In this document: in pieces, positions 23,799 to 31,472 of the stretch
Layout of the letters: every line of letters begins with the position of its first letter
Numbering within the stretch: the first letter of the stretch is position 1
Assembly (NCBI GenBank): GCA_025355965.1
Contig: JANXYR010000009.1
Span: forward strand, 1-32,657
Source of the DNA: Geobacteraceae bacterium
GTDB lineage: Bacteria; Desulfobacterota; Desulfuromonadia; Geobacterales; Pseudopelobacteraceae
DNA length: 32,657 nt
Direction of reading: 5' to 3'
Notes under the pieces: generated by a model
What the model was told of the DNA's origin: nothing
What the model saw: only the letters and a program-made list of their open reading frames with translations
Database searches by the model: none
Made by a program: the position numbers and the translations under genes

Positions 23799-26074
23799 TA
23801 CGTCGTAGAAAACACTCGATTCAGGGGATCGTCCAGGGGGTCGGTTTCCGCCCATTCGTGTACCGGCTGGCGTGTGAGATGAACCTGGCCGGCTGGGTGC
23901 GCAACACCCCGGCCGGTGTAGAGATTGAAATTCAGGGAACAGATGTCCTGCTTGACGCATTTGAGCATTCACTCCGGAACAGACTCCCCCCTTTGGCACA
24001 GATAACCTCTCATCTCCGTACAGATATCCCCGTTGGTGATGATAATCCTTTTACGATACTGCCGAGTGGCAACGGCGTGGCAGAGATACAGATCGCTCCT
24101 GATTCCGCACTCTGCTCCGACTGCTTGCGGGAGCTTTTTGATCCTGCCGACCGTCGCTATCGTTATCCGTTCATAACCTGCACCAACTGTGGCCCACGTT
24201 ACAGCATCATCACCGGCATACCGTACGACCGTCCAAAAACTACCATGGCCGCTTTCCCGCTCTGCTCCGACTGCTTGAGTGAATACCAGAATCCGCTCGA
24301 CCGGCGTTTTCATGCCCAGCCGATCGCTTGTCACGCCTGCGGACCTCAGCTTAGCCTGCTAACCTCAGCTGGCGCCGAAATTGCCATACGTAACGAAGCG
24401 GTTATACAGGCGGCAGAACTGCTCAAGAACGGCGCAATCCTAGCTATCAAGGGCGTTGGTGGTTATCACCTCGCAGTTGACGCCAGCAATCACGATGCCG
24501 TAGCACGATTGAGAAAGCGTAAAAAACGTGATGAAAAACCGTTCGCCGTTATGGTGGCAGACCTCGTATCGGCCCGTAAACTGGCGTATATAAACGAGAT
24601 GGAAGAGCGGCTAATAAGTTCCCCCGAAGCCCCAATCATCATTGTCAGAATAAGCATCGATACACCGCTTTCGCCACTGATTGCCCCCAATAACGGCTGG
24701 CTTGGCCTGATGCTCCCCTATACGCCACTGCATCATCTGCTTATGCACGATACTTTTCAGGCTCTCGTCATGACCAGTGGCAACATTTCCGACGAGCCGG
24801 TCGCCTTTGAGGACAGCGATGCCCTGAAACGCCTTGCCGGAATTGCCGACTATTTCCTGCTCCATGACCGTCCGATTCATATTCGTAGCGATGATTCAGT
24901 GATGCGCGTTTTCCAGGGGAGGCCACTATTTTACCGCCGCGCCAGAGGCTATGCCCCAAGGGCCGTCACGCTCCCCTCTTCAGTACAACCACTGTTGGCG
25001 GCCGGGGCCGAATTAAAGAGTGCCATCTGCCTTGCTGAGGGAAATCGTGCCATTCTCAGCCAGCACATTGGCGATCTTCAAAATCAGTCCACCCTCGATT
25101 CGTTCAGACACACGGTAACGCATCTGTCCGAAATATTGGCAATCAAGCCGGGTCTGGTCGCCTGCGATCTGCACCCCGATTATTTTTCATCCAGTTTTGC
25201 AGAGAAGTTGGGAGTCCCGCTGATCCGGGTACAGCACCATCATGCCCACTTGGCTTCCTGCATGGCAGAAAATAGCCTGGATGGTGACGTCATCGGAATC
25301 ATATTTGACGGCACCGGGTATGGCCCTGACGACACAGTCTGGGGTGGAGAGTTTCTGGTTGGTGGTTACGATGGCTACCGGCGTGCAGGACACTTCCGGC
25401 CGGTACCGTTACCGGGTGGGGATGCCGCAGTACGTGAACCGTGGCGCATGGCTCTCGCCTATCTGTATCAAGCGCTGGGGGATGACGCTTTTGCGACCGA
25501 TCATCCTGTTGCCAGAATCCTCCCTGAGAAGGAACTGGCTCTTTTTGCCCAGATGCTGAAGCGCGGAATCAATTCACCTCTTACTTCCAGTTGCGGACGG
25601 CTGTTTGATGCCGTAGCGGCACTGCTGAACTTACGACATATTGTGTCGTATGATGGCCAAGGGGCCATTGAACTTGAGGGGTTGGCGGAAACAGTTGAGA
25701 AGACGAAGGTGGAAAGCTACCGATACGAAATGGTGCCCAACGAAGGCAAGCCTCTTCAGCTGGACTTTCCCCAGATGGTCGTTGAGATTTTAGCCGACAT
25801 CACTGCCGGCATCCAGAGCTCCGTCATCGCACACCGTTTTCACCAAACGGTGGCCTCTGCAACAACGGAAGTCTGCCTACATATTTCTAAATCTACCAGC
25901 CTTGACCGCGTTATTCTCTCGGGTGGTGTTTTTCAGAATCGCCTTTTGACTGAAATGGTATATACTGCCCTGGCCAGCAAGGGGCTGATAGTTTTTACCC
26001 ATCGACTGGTACCACCGAATGACGGCGGAATAGCCTTGGGACAAGCTGCAATCGCAGGAAGGAGAAAGGGTTAA
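23762..26074 (+). CDS. hypF: Carbamoyltransferase HypF
   Basis: Makes the cyanide ligands of the [NiFe] centre by transferring a carbamoyl group to HypE. In order it has an acylphosphatase domain (GIVQGVGFRPFVYRLA), two zinc-finger units (CSDC...CTNCGPRYS and CSDC...CHACGPQ), a YrdC-like domain (KGVGGYHLAVDA) and a Kae1-like domain (VQHHHAHLAS, about 490-500). It has 770 aa from a GTG at 23762 with AAGGA 8 nt upstream, inside the end of hypB. A start nearer the HypB stop is possible, since the conserved part begins only at about residue 14, but no standard start codon is there. It is followed one base later by hypC. The acceptor gene hypE is absent from the window. Confidence 0.96.
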   Translation: MVPVAECRGKALIRRRKHSIQGIVQGVGFRPFVYRLACEMNLAGWVRNTPAGVEIEIQGTDVLLDAFEHSLRNRLPPLAQITSHLRTDIPVGDDNPFTILPSGNGVAEIQIAPDSALCSDCLRELFDPADRRYRYPFITCTNCGPRYSIITGIPYDRPKTTMAAFPLCSDCLSEYQNPLDRRFHAQPIACHACGPQLSLLTSAGAEIAIRNEAVIQAAELLKNGAILAIKGVGGYHLAVDASNHDAVARLRKRKKRDEKPFAVMVADLVSARKLAYINEMEERLISSPEAPIIIVRISIDTPLSPLIAPNNGWLGLMLPYTPLHHLLMHDTFQALVMTSGNISDEPVAFEDSDALKRLAGIADYFLLHDRPIHIRSDDSVMRVFQGRPLFYRRARGYAPRAVTLPSSVQPLLAAGAELKSAICLAEGNRAILSQHIGDLQNQSTLDSFRHTVTHLSEILAIKPGLVACDLHPDYFSSSFAEKLGVPLIRVQHHHAHLASCMAENSLDGDVIGIIFDGTGYGPDDTVWGGEFLVGGYDGYRRAGHFRPVPLPGGDAAVREPWRMALAYLYQALGDDAFATDHPVARILPEKELALFAQMLKRGINSPLTSSCGRLFDAVAALLNLRHIVSYDGQGAIELEGLAETVEKTKVESYRYEMVPNEGKPLQLDFPQMVVEILADITAGIQSSVIAHRFHQTVASATTEVCLHISKSTSLDRVILSGGVFQNRLLTEMVYTALASKGLIVFTHRLVPPNDGGIALGQAAIAGRRKG

Positions 26075-26075
26075 T

Positions 26076-26306
26076 ATGTGTCTTGGCGTACCGATGAAAA
26101 TAGTGAGTAAAGATGGCGATACTGTTATTGCCGAAGTGGATGGAGTACAGAAAGAAGCCAGTGTCATGCTGCTTGGCGAAGAGGTAACAGTTGGCGATTA
26201 TGTTATCGTCCATGCCGGTTTTGCAATTTCCAGACTGGATGAGGAATATGCCGAAGAAACTATCCGCTTGATGCGGGAAGTTTTTTCTGAAGAGGACATG
26301 GCGTGA
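26076..26306 (+). CDS. hypC: Hydrogenase assembly chaperone HypC
   Basis: Small chaperone of 76 aa that binds iron with HypD while the Fe(CN)2CO unit is built, and then escorts it to the hydrogenase large subunit. The N-terminus MCLGVPMKI carries the essential Cys2, and the remainder is a small beta-barrel. It starts one base after the hypF stop, with AAGGAG and AAAGGG just upstream. Its stop overlaps the GTG of hypD as GTGA, keeping the HypC:HypD ratio coupled. Confidence 0.97.
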   Translation: MCLGVPMKIVSKDGDTVIAEVDGVQKEASVMLLGEEVTVGDYVIVHAGFAISRLDEEYAEETIRLMREVFSEEDMA

Positions 26307-27394
26307 AATTCCAGGATGAATTCAGGGATCGTGCCCTTGTGCAAAACATGTCTGTCAATATCCACCGCATGGCAAAACGCCTCACAGCTCCGGTCAACTT
26401 CATGGAGGTTTGCGGCACCCATACCATGTCGATTTACCAGTACGGCATCCGATCGCTGCTCCCCGAAAACGTCCGACTGGTTTCCGGTCCCGGCTGCCCG
26501 GTCTGTGTCACCCCGATCGGTTACGTCGACAAAGCACTGGCCTGCACAAACGATCCGGTCAACATTGTCGCCACCTTTGGCGATATGCTGCGCGTTCCCG
26601 GCAGTCACTCATCGCTGATGGAAAAGCGGGCTGGTGGCGCCGATATCCGCATTGTCTACTCACCGCTTGACGCAGTTTCACTGGCAAAAAACAATCCGGA
26701 GCGAAGGGTGATTTTTCTGGGGGTCGGGTTCGAAACAACCGCACCGACGATCGCTGCAAGCATCATCGAGGCTGCCCGCCTGCAGTTAAAAAATTACTGC
26801 GTACTCGCTTCACACAAAACAATGCCGGTACCGATGGAGATTTTAACCGCCGACCCGGAACTTAACCTCAAAGGCTACCTCTGCCCGGCCCATGTCAGCA
26901 CAATTATCGGCGCAGCCACATATAAACCGCTGTCAGAAAAATACCATATCCCCTGCGTGGTCACCGGATTTGAGCCGGCCGATGTCATGCAAGGCGTTGA
27001 GATGCTCCTGGCCCAGACCTTGCGCGGCGAAAGCAGGGTTGAGATACAATATAGCCGCGCTGTTTCCTGGGAAGGTAATTCAAAGGCGCTCGCAATACTC
27101 CATCAGCTTTTTGAACCGTGTGACGCCGTTTGGCGAGGTCTTGGCGTATTGCCCGGCAGCGGTCTGGCAATCAGAGCTGAGTATGCGGAATTTGATGCCG
27201 AGAGAGTTCTGAATCTGGACGTCCCGGATGCGGTCGAAAACCCTGCCTGTCTCTGCGGAGAGGTACTGAAAGGGAAACTGACCCCTTTTGAATGCCCGCT
27301 ATTTTCAACAATCTGCACACCTGAATCACCAGTCGGCGCCTGTATGGTTTCCAGCGAAGGAACCTGCGCGGCAGCCTATAAATATGGGAGATAA
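26303..27394 (+). CDS. hypD: Hydrogenase Fe-site assembly protein HypD
   Basis: Iron-sulfur scaffold of 363 aa on which the Fe(CN)2CO cofactor is assembled with HypC and HypE. The conserved cysteines are visible in MEVCGTHT, GPGCPVCVTP and the C-terminal cluster (CLCGEVLKG, FECPLF, GACMV, GTCAAAYKYG) that holds a [4Fe-4S] centre. The start is a GTG at 26303 overlapping the hypC stop. The gene that usually follows, hypE, is replaced here by a globin-coupled sensor that begins 4 nt after the stop. Confidence 0.97.
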   Translation: MKFQDEFRDRALVQNMSVNIHRMAKRLTAPVNFMEVCGTHTMSIYQYGIRSLLPENVRLVSGPGCPVCVTPIGYVDKALACTNDPVNIVATFGDMLRVPGSHSSLMEKRAGGADIRIVYSPLDAVSLAKNNPERRVIFLGVGFETTAPTIAASIIEAARLQLKNYCVLASHKTMPVPMEILTADPELNLKGYLCPAHVSTIIGAATYKPLSEKYHIPCVVTGFEPADVMQGVEMLLAQTLRGESRVEIQYSRAVSWEGNSKALAILHQLFEPCDAVWRGLGVLPGSGLAIRAEYAEFDAERVLNLDVPDAVENPACLCGEVLKGKLTPFECPLFSTICTPESPVGACMVSSEGTCAAAYKYGR

Positions 27395-27398
27395 CATA

Positions 27399-28298
27399 AT
27401 GCTTACGATGCAGAATTTATGTGATCATTACCGTTTTACGGATCTGGATGCTGAACGCCTCCGTTCGCTACAGCCTCTGGCGGAAATAAATCTGGAACGC
27501 TTTTCCATAGAGTTTTATGATTATCTTTACAGTCTCCCGGAAACAGCTAAAATCCTTAATGACAGCAATCGCCAGCGCCTGCGTGACATGCACAACAGCT
27601 GGTTCATGCAGCTCTTCAACGGAATCTATGACAATCACTACATGAACCACCTGACCCGCATAGGCCACGCCCATGTCAAGGTCGGCCTCAGCGTACACTT
27701 TGTCAATTCAGCCATGAACCAGATCCGGCACTTTCTGCTCGGCCTGATAGATGACAACTATTCTGATCGTGAGGAACGCCGTGTCCTGCGTGAGGCTGTT
27801 GAAAAAATTCTGGACATGAATCTGGACGTTATGAGCACTTCATACCGCGAAGAGGAGATGAAAAAGGTTTTCGTATCGCGCAAGGTCGAATCTTTCCTGA
27901 TCAAAGCCACGGAGCGTTTCACCTATGGCCTGAACCTGGCCCTGGTACTGGCGCTGGCCGGTGTCTCACTTTCGGTAGTCACCCTCTTTATCTGGGACAT
28001 CATGCATATTTTTAAAGGCGATATGGAGAAGGGTATCCTCTCGGCACTTGGCTCATTACTGATCCTATGGATGATGATCGAGCTGATGGACAATGAGATA
28101 AAAAATCTCAAGGGGGGCAAATTCAACATCCTGGTTTTCATTGGAGTAATCATTGTCGCCATGATTCGCGAGATACTTATCTCTACTCTACGTAAAGACG
28201 ACCTGACAACTCAGGCCTTTCTGGCCGGAACGCTGCTGGTTCTGGGAGTCGTCTACTATCTCGTATCTCTGGCCCAGAAATATCATTCAAAGGTTTGA
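27399..28298 (+). CDS. Globin-coupled sensor with four-helix membrane domain (PsiE-like)
   Basis: Heme sensor of 299 aa. The protoglobin-type domain spans about 1-165, and four hydrophobic helices follow at about 177-200, 212-230, 242-260 and 272-292. The proximal heme histidine should be H92 in RIGHAHVKVGL. H65 lies 27 residues earlier, the spacing I recall for the bis-histidyl pair of the Geobacter sulfurreducens globin-coupled sensor, which also has a C-terminal membrane domain. The membrane part resembles PsiE-type proteins (MMIELMDNEIKNL, then VAMIREIL). GGAG lies 8 nt before the ATG. It starts 4 nt after hypD and ends 3 nt before the HAD gene. Ligand may be O2, CO or NO. The output is unknown. 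Confidence 0.85.
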   Translation: MLTMQNLCDHYRFTDLDAERLRSLQPLAEINLERFSIEFYDYLYSLPETAKILNDSNRQRLRDMHNSWFMQLFNGIYDNHYMNHLTRIGHAHVKVGLSVHFVNSAMNQIRHFLLGLIDDNYSDREERRVLREAVEKILDMNLDVMSTSYREEEMKKVFVSRKVESFLIKATERFTYGLNLALVLALAGVSLSVVTLFIWDIMHIFKGDMEKGILSALGSLLILWMMIELMDNEIKNLKGGKFNILVFIGVIIVAMIREILISTLRKDDLTTQAFLAGTLLVLGVVYYLVSLAQKYHSKV

Positions 28299-28301
28299 CC
28301 G

Positions 28302-28889
28302 TTGCGGTATTTATCCCACATTCTGGCCGGTTTTTCGCTCGGTTTCCACCATCGACGTGAACTACGACATCTACTTGATAGCACCGCACTCAATTCCTGT
28401 ATCCTGAAGCTTGAACCTGATGAATTAAAATCATCCGGCGTCACAGTTCTGGCTCTGGATTTCGACGGCGTCCTGGCACCACACGGTGCATCTGTCCCAC
28501 TCCCCGAGGCTGTCGAATGGATGAAACGCTGTGAAGCGGTCTTTAGTGGGGATCGGGTTTTCATCCTCTCTAATAAGCCAACCGACGGACGCAGACAATG
28601 GTTTGCTGAAAACTTTCCCGCCATGCGTTTTGTTTCAGGTGTCAGAAAGAAGCCGTATCCCGATGGTCTCAAAAAAGTAGGGGAACTAGCTGGAGTCCCC
28701 CCATCGTCTATCATGATGGTTGATGATCGACTCCTGACCGGCTGTCTGGCTGCGCTGGTCGCCGGTGCCATTCCCTGCTATATCCGCCGCCCTTATATTT
28801 GCTTCTCATCCCGACCATTTGCAGAGCTGTTTTTTTGGAAGCTGCGAATTATGGAGCGACTGTTTGTGCGGCTGGTTTCTCTTTTCTGA
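28302..28889 (+). CDS. HAD-type phosphatase, YqeG-like
   Basis: Predicted HAD superfamily phosphohydrolase of 195 aa. The nucleophile motif is LDFDGVLAP (D53, D55), motif II is ILSNKP, the motif III lysine is in RKKPYPDGL, and motif IV is MMVDDRLLTG, which is the pattern of the YqeG/IIIA group. The tail has a hydrophobic, aromatic stretch (FAELFFWKLRIMERLF) that may touch the membrane. The start is a TTG at 28302 with AAAGG 8 nt upstream, within the end of the sensor gene. An ATG start would lose the N-terminus. It is the last gene of the hyp-sensor operon. The substrate is unknown, and a link to the globin sensor is suggested only by the 3-nt gap. Confidence 0.8.
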   Translation: MRYLSHILAGFSLGFHHRRELRHLLDSTALNSCILKLEPDELKSSGVTVLALDFDGVLAPHGASVPLPEAVEWMKRCEAVFSGDRVFILSNKPTDGRRQWFAENFPAMRFVSGVRKKPYPDGLKKVGELAGVPPSSIMMVDDRLLTGCLAALVAGAIPCYIRRPYICFSSRPFAELFFWKLRIMERLFVRLVSLF

Positions 28890-28968
28890 ACATTACCGTT
28901 ATTACCAAACGTTCCAGCAATATAAATTGGTTAATTAATTTTCTGCATAATAAGGCTATTACCTTTGC

Positions 28969-28997
28969 TTGAATTCTGCCTGATGGCATGATATATG
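28969..28997 (+). promoter_or_regulatory. Candidate promoter with extended -10 for the Lcl/dockerin operon
   Basis: TTGAAT (28969-28974) and TATATG (28992-28997) are 17 bp apart, and TG at 28989-28990 gives an extended -10. It lies 51 bp before the start at 29049 in a 159-bp gap. A GGC...TTGC pattern nearby has wrong spacing for sigma-54. Confidence 0.4.
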
Positions 28998-29048
28998 GTT
29001 GCACGTTATATCTGTTGCAGATCATGGTTCAAACGGAGGCATCACCCC

Positions 29049-30386
29049 ATGAAGCACCTGCTCATCATCGCCACATGCTCTCTTCTTACTTTTCCATTCT
29101 CCCTTGCCCTTGCTGCTCCCGCACCACTGCCCCAGACCGGCCAAAATACCTGTTACAACGCTACCGGTGCGGTTATAACTTGCTCCGGCACCGGGCAGGA
29201 TGGCGAACTGCAGACAGGTGTGGCCTGGCCCTCTCCACGCTTTGCGGATAACGGCGATCAAACAATGACTGACTATCTCACCGGACTTATCTGGACAAAG
29301 AATGCCAACCCTGCCGGTTTTATAAATTGGCAAGATGCGCTTGATTTCATCAAGACCAAGAACAGTGAGAACTACTTGGGGTACAACGACTGGCGTCTAC
29401 CTAACAGCAACGAACTGGAGAGCATGATTAACAAGGGTCAGGTCAACCCTGCTGGCTGGCTGAGCACTCAGGGGTTTTCCCATATTCAGGGCATCAACTG
29501 GTATTATTGGTCCTCCAGTTCTTACTATTGGATGTCCGATACATTCTCTGCCTGGTATGTCTTTATGGATGGTTCCATGAGCAACTACAATAAGGCCAAC
29601 GCCAGCTTTGTGTGGCCTGTTCGCACGGGGGAGCCCCTTGGATCCTTGACTCCTGCAAAAACCGGACAGGAAAACTGTTACAATACATCTGGAACGACTA
29701 TAGCTTGTGCAGGAACCGGACAAGATGGCAATCTGCAATCCGGTGTAGCCTGGCCCTCTCCGCGTTTTACAGACAACAGCGACCAAACCATTACTGATCA
29801 ACTGACCGGACTTATATGGAGCAAGGATGCCAACATCGCCGGTGCTTTAAACTGGCAGAATGCACTGGAATATATCAAGAGCATGAACAGTAGTAACTAT
29901 CTGGGGCACAACGATTGGCGACTGCCCAACAGCAACGAACTTGAGAGTTTGGTCAACAAGGGGCAGACCAGCCAAACCGACTGGCTAAATGCGCAAGGGT
30001 TATCCAATGTACAGCCTGACTACTATTGGTCTTCCAGTACCTACGCGCCCAGTACTGTCAAAGCATGGTTCGTAAATATGAGTGACGGCTATATGAACGG
30101 CGACAATAAAGTCAACAGCAACTATCTATGGCCCGTTCGCGATGTACAACCATCCGGCCTGGCAGTACGTGACGGCATTTTTTCTACGGCACCGGGCAAG
30201 ACAGTTCCGGATATCAGTGATGCCCAACGAGCAATGAGGATAGCAAGTGGCCTGATTACACCAACGCCCGAAGACTTGTCACATGGCGACCTGGCCCCGC
30301 TTAACGCCAACGGCACACCAAAAGGTAACAACACAATCGATGTCTATGACGTCATTGCCATCCTGCGCAAGATCGTAGGCCTATAA
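29049..30386 (+). CDS. Secreted protein with two Lcl/DUF1566 domains and a dockerin-like C-terminus
   Basis: Exported protein of 445 aa. A signal peptide (1-23, ending SLALA) precedes two copies of an Lcl C-terminal/DUF1566 domain at about 29-192 and 204-364, each running from CYN through VAWPSPRF, YNDWRLPNSNELES (HNDWRLPNSNELES in copy 2) and YYWSSS to WPVR. The tail (about 380-445) has two half-repeats, ISDAQRAMRIASGL and IDVYDVIAILRKIVGL, like the degenerate dockerin-type modules of Geobacter proteins, where such a tail would bind calcium and a cohesin-like partner. The ATG at 29049 has GGAGG 9 nt upstream. An in-frame upstream start at 28995 puts basic residues before the signal peptide and overlaps the promoter. 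It is 12 nt from the next gene. The ligand of the Lcl domains is unknown. Confidence 0.85.
   Translation: MKHLLIIATCSLLTFPFSLALAAPAPLPQTGQNTCYNATGAVITCSGTGQDGELQTGVAWPSPRFADNGDQTMTDYLTGLIWTKNANPAGFINWQDALDFIKTKNSENYLGYNDWRLPNSNELESMINKGQVNPAGWLSTQGFSHIQGINWYYWSSSSYYWMSDTFSAWYVFMDGSMSNYNKANASFVWPVRTGEPLGSLTPAKTGQENCYNTSGTTIACAGTGQDGNLQSGVAWPSPRFTDNSDQTITDQLTGLIWSKDANIAGALNWQNALEYIKSMNSSNYLGHNDWRLPNSNELESLVNKGQTSQTDWLNAQGLSNVQPDYYWSSSTYAPSTVKAWFVNMSDGYMNGDNKVNSNYLWPVRDVQPSGLAVRDGIFSTAPGKTVPDISDAQRAMRIASGLITPTPEDLSHGDLAPLNANGTPKGNNTIDVYDVIAILRKIVGL
29133..30140 (+). repeat. Tandem duplication of the Lcl/DUF1566 domain
   Basis: Copy 1 is 29133-29623 and copy 2 is 29658-30140. They match at DNA level as well as protein level, for example around GTAGCCTGGCCCTCTCC in copy 2. 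Third-base differences are frequent, so the duplication is not very recent. Confidence 0.85.
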
Positions 30387-30398
30387 AGGAAGGAAATT

Positions 30399-30902
30399 AT
30401 GAACCATCTGCGTCTGATTTTTATGGGAATAGTAATGTTCACACTTGCTGGTTGCGGTGGTGGTAGCGGTAGTAGTTCTTCGAATAACACACCTGTTACC
30501 ATGACTCTTAAGGTTTCGACAACCGGCACGCTCCCTGCGGGAACCTCAATCTGCGGGGTCGGCTTCACCATTACCCTGCCTGCGGGTGTAACTGTTGCCA
30601 CTAATCAAGATGGCAGCGTGGCAGGCGGTGTGGTCGCCCCATCGGGAGTAATTTCCTCAACGACGGCAACCAACACCCAGATCTACACACCGGAGGGCAC
30701 CGCACCTGCCAAACTGGACATCGTCGTTTCAAGCGAAGTTGCTGGGGGATTCGGAACTGGTGAATTCGTTAGTATCACTGTTACCCGACCTGCGGGGAGT
30801 ACGGCTCCGACAGCTGCAAATTTCAGCCTGAGCAACTTTGCGCCTGCTGATCGTCTCTATCAGCCGATTACGGCGATAAACGGCTTTCTGACTGTTCAAT
30901 AA
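30399..30902 (+). CDS. Lipoprotein with cohesin-like beta domain
   Basis: Predicted lipoprotein of 167 aa. The signal peptide has a lipobox TLAGC (Cys19), followed by a Gly/Ser linker and a single beta-rich domain (about 33-167). Segments such as LPAGTSICGVGFTITLPAGV and GFGTGEFVSITV, then ADRLYQPI, resemble the cohesin-like domains that Geobacter proteins carry, recalled from family knowledge rather than a search. It is anchored to a membrane after Cys19 processing by LspA and lipoprotein acylation. AAGGAAGGA precedes the ATG. It starts 12 nt after a gene with a dockerin-like tail, so the pair probably forms a surface complex. Cohesin assignment is moderate; lipoprotein is secure. Confidence 0.75.
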   Translation: MNHLRLIFMGIVMFTLAGCGGGSGSSSSNNTPVTMTLKVSTTGTLPAGTSICGVGFTITLPAGVTVATNQDGSVAGGVVAPSGVISSTTATNTQIYTPEGTAPAKLDIVVSSEVAGGFGTGEFVSITVTRPAGSTAPTAANFSLSNFAPADRLYQPITAINGFLTVQ

Positions 30903-30952
30903 TCGGAATTCCGTCCGGAATACCTTTGTTAAACCCATTATAAAGTCTGCTA

Positions 30953-31003
30953 CCAACGGCAAAAACGTGCCTGCGGAATTTCGCTGGTACGGTTTTCCGT
31001 TGG
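30953..31003 (+). terminator. Long imperfect hairpin, probable terminator of the Lcl/lipoprotein operon
   Basis: CCAACGG (30953-30959) pairs with CCGTTGG (30997-31003). Inside, AAAA pairs with TTTT and GCC-T-GCG pairs with CGC-T-GG around GAATTT. Mismatches and one bulged C interrupt a stem of about 22 pairs. CACTTTTC follows on the plus strand. It lies 50 bp after the lipoprotein stop. Its length is unusual for a simple terminator. Confidence 0.45.
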
Positions 31004-31224
31004 CACTTTTCATCATTATTTCCTCTATATTCACTACATTCGCTTAACTGCATCTCAGTATTTTCCCGATTTTTTATGTACTACAATTAATTAGAACGTA
31101 ACTTACTGGCTGTTTAAGTTTATTATAAGGCTAACAAACACACCCTGTAATATGTTTTGGCCGCCTATCTTTTGTTTCAAATGATTTTCCCACAGATGAA
31201 CCGTACGGGAAATCAAAATAGCGT

Positions 31225-31241
31225 CATATGCCCCACATATG
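31225..31241. promoter_or_regulatory. Paired CATATG sites, possible activator binding site
   Basis: Two palindromic CATATG hexamers (31225-31230 and 31236-31241) are separated by CCCCA. The outer bases give TCATATG and CATATGTGA, an imperfect larger palindrome. The centre is about 123 bp upstream of the -24 element of the candidate sigma-54 promoter, a normal distance for an enhancer-binding protein. Confidence 0.35.
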
Positions 31242-31354
31242 TGAGAGATATAGCCCTATTATATTTAATTAAACTAATTTAAGACAATTACATGCAAAAT
31301 ACAATATATAACGGACGGGCTTCAGCGTTTAATTAAGTAACTGTTTTTAAGTTT

Positions 31355-31370
31355 AGGCACATTTTTTGCT
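31355..31370 (+). promoter_or_regulatory. Candidate sigma-54 promoter of the repeat-protein gene
   Basis: AGGCACATTTTTTGCT matches the sigma-54 consensus TGGCAC-N5-TTGCW with only the first T changed. The GG (31356-31357) and GC (31368-31369) have the exact 10-bp gap. Transcription would start near 31381, leaving a leader of about 90 nt. Confidence 0.6.
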
Positions 31371-31377
31371 TTGTCCT

Positions 31378-31425
31378 AAAAGTCTGCTTGCCCTGAGTAA
31401 TTGCAGGTGGACAAAAAAGACTTTT
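31378..31425 (+). repeat. Leader inverted repeats with crossing pairing
   Basis: AAAAGTCT (31378-31385) is complementary to AGACTTTT (31418-31425). A second pair, TTGTCC (31371-31376) and GGACAA (31409-31414), crosses it. CCTG and CAGG between them can form a small inner stem. The two outer pairings are either alternatives or a pseudoknot. If transcription begins near 31381, the first pair is shortened and TTGTCC is outside the RNA. Confidence 0.4.
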
Positions 31426-31472
31426 CAGAAGCCAAATAATGCTGAAATACATGTTACAGAAGGAGATATTAA

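Larger units (their letters stand above)
30903..31472. other. 570-bp non-coding, AT-rich intergenic region
   Basis: No supported gene is seen on either strand. Minus-strand frames at 30729-31034 and 30868-31053 are mostly antisense of the lipoprotein gene and lack ribosome binding sites and family signals. The region holds ATTCCG-TC-CGGAAT (30907-30920), the long hairpin, two TTTAATTAA palindromes (31264-31272, 31328-31336), paired CATATG sites, a sigma-54-like promoter and a leader inverted repeat. Stretch 31010-31350 is distinctly more AT-rich than the surrounding genes. Confidence 0.8.

Noticed and set aside
28984..29013. Sigma-54-like TGGCATG...TTGCA upstream of the Lcl gene
   Set aside because: The gap is four bases too long. 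The extended -10 sigma-70 promoter at the same place fits better.
30729..31053. Minus-strand frames over the lipoprotein end and the hairpin
   Set aside because: They are mainly antisense of the lipoprotein, lack start signals, and show no protein family features.
31010..31472. GEMM (c-di-GMP) riboswitch in the leader of the repeat protein
   Set aside because: I looked for the conserved CACGCACAGGGCAAA-type core, because Geobacter often places GEMM before surface genes, and did not find it.
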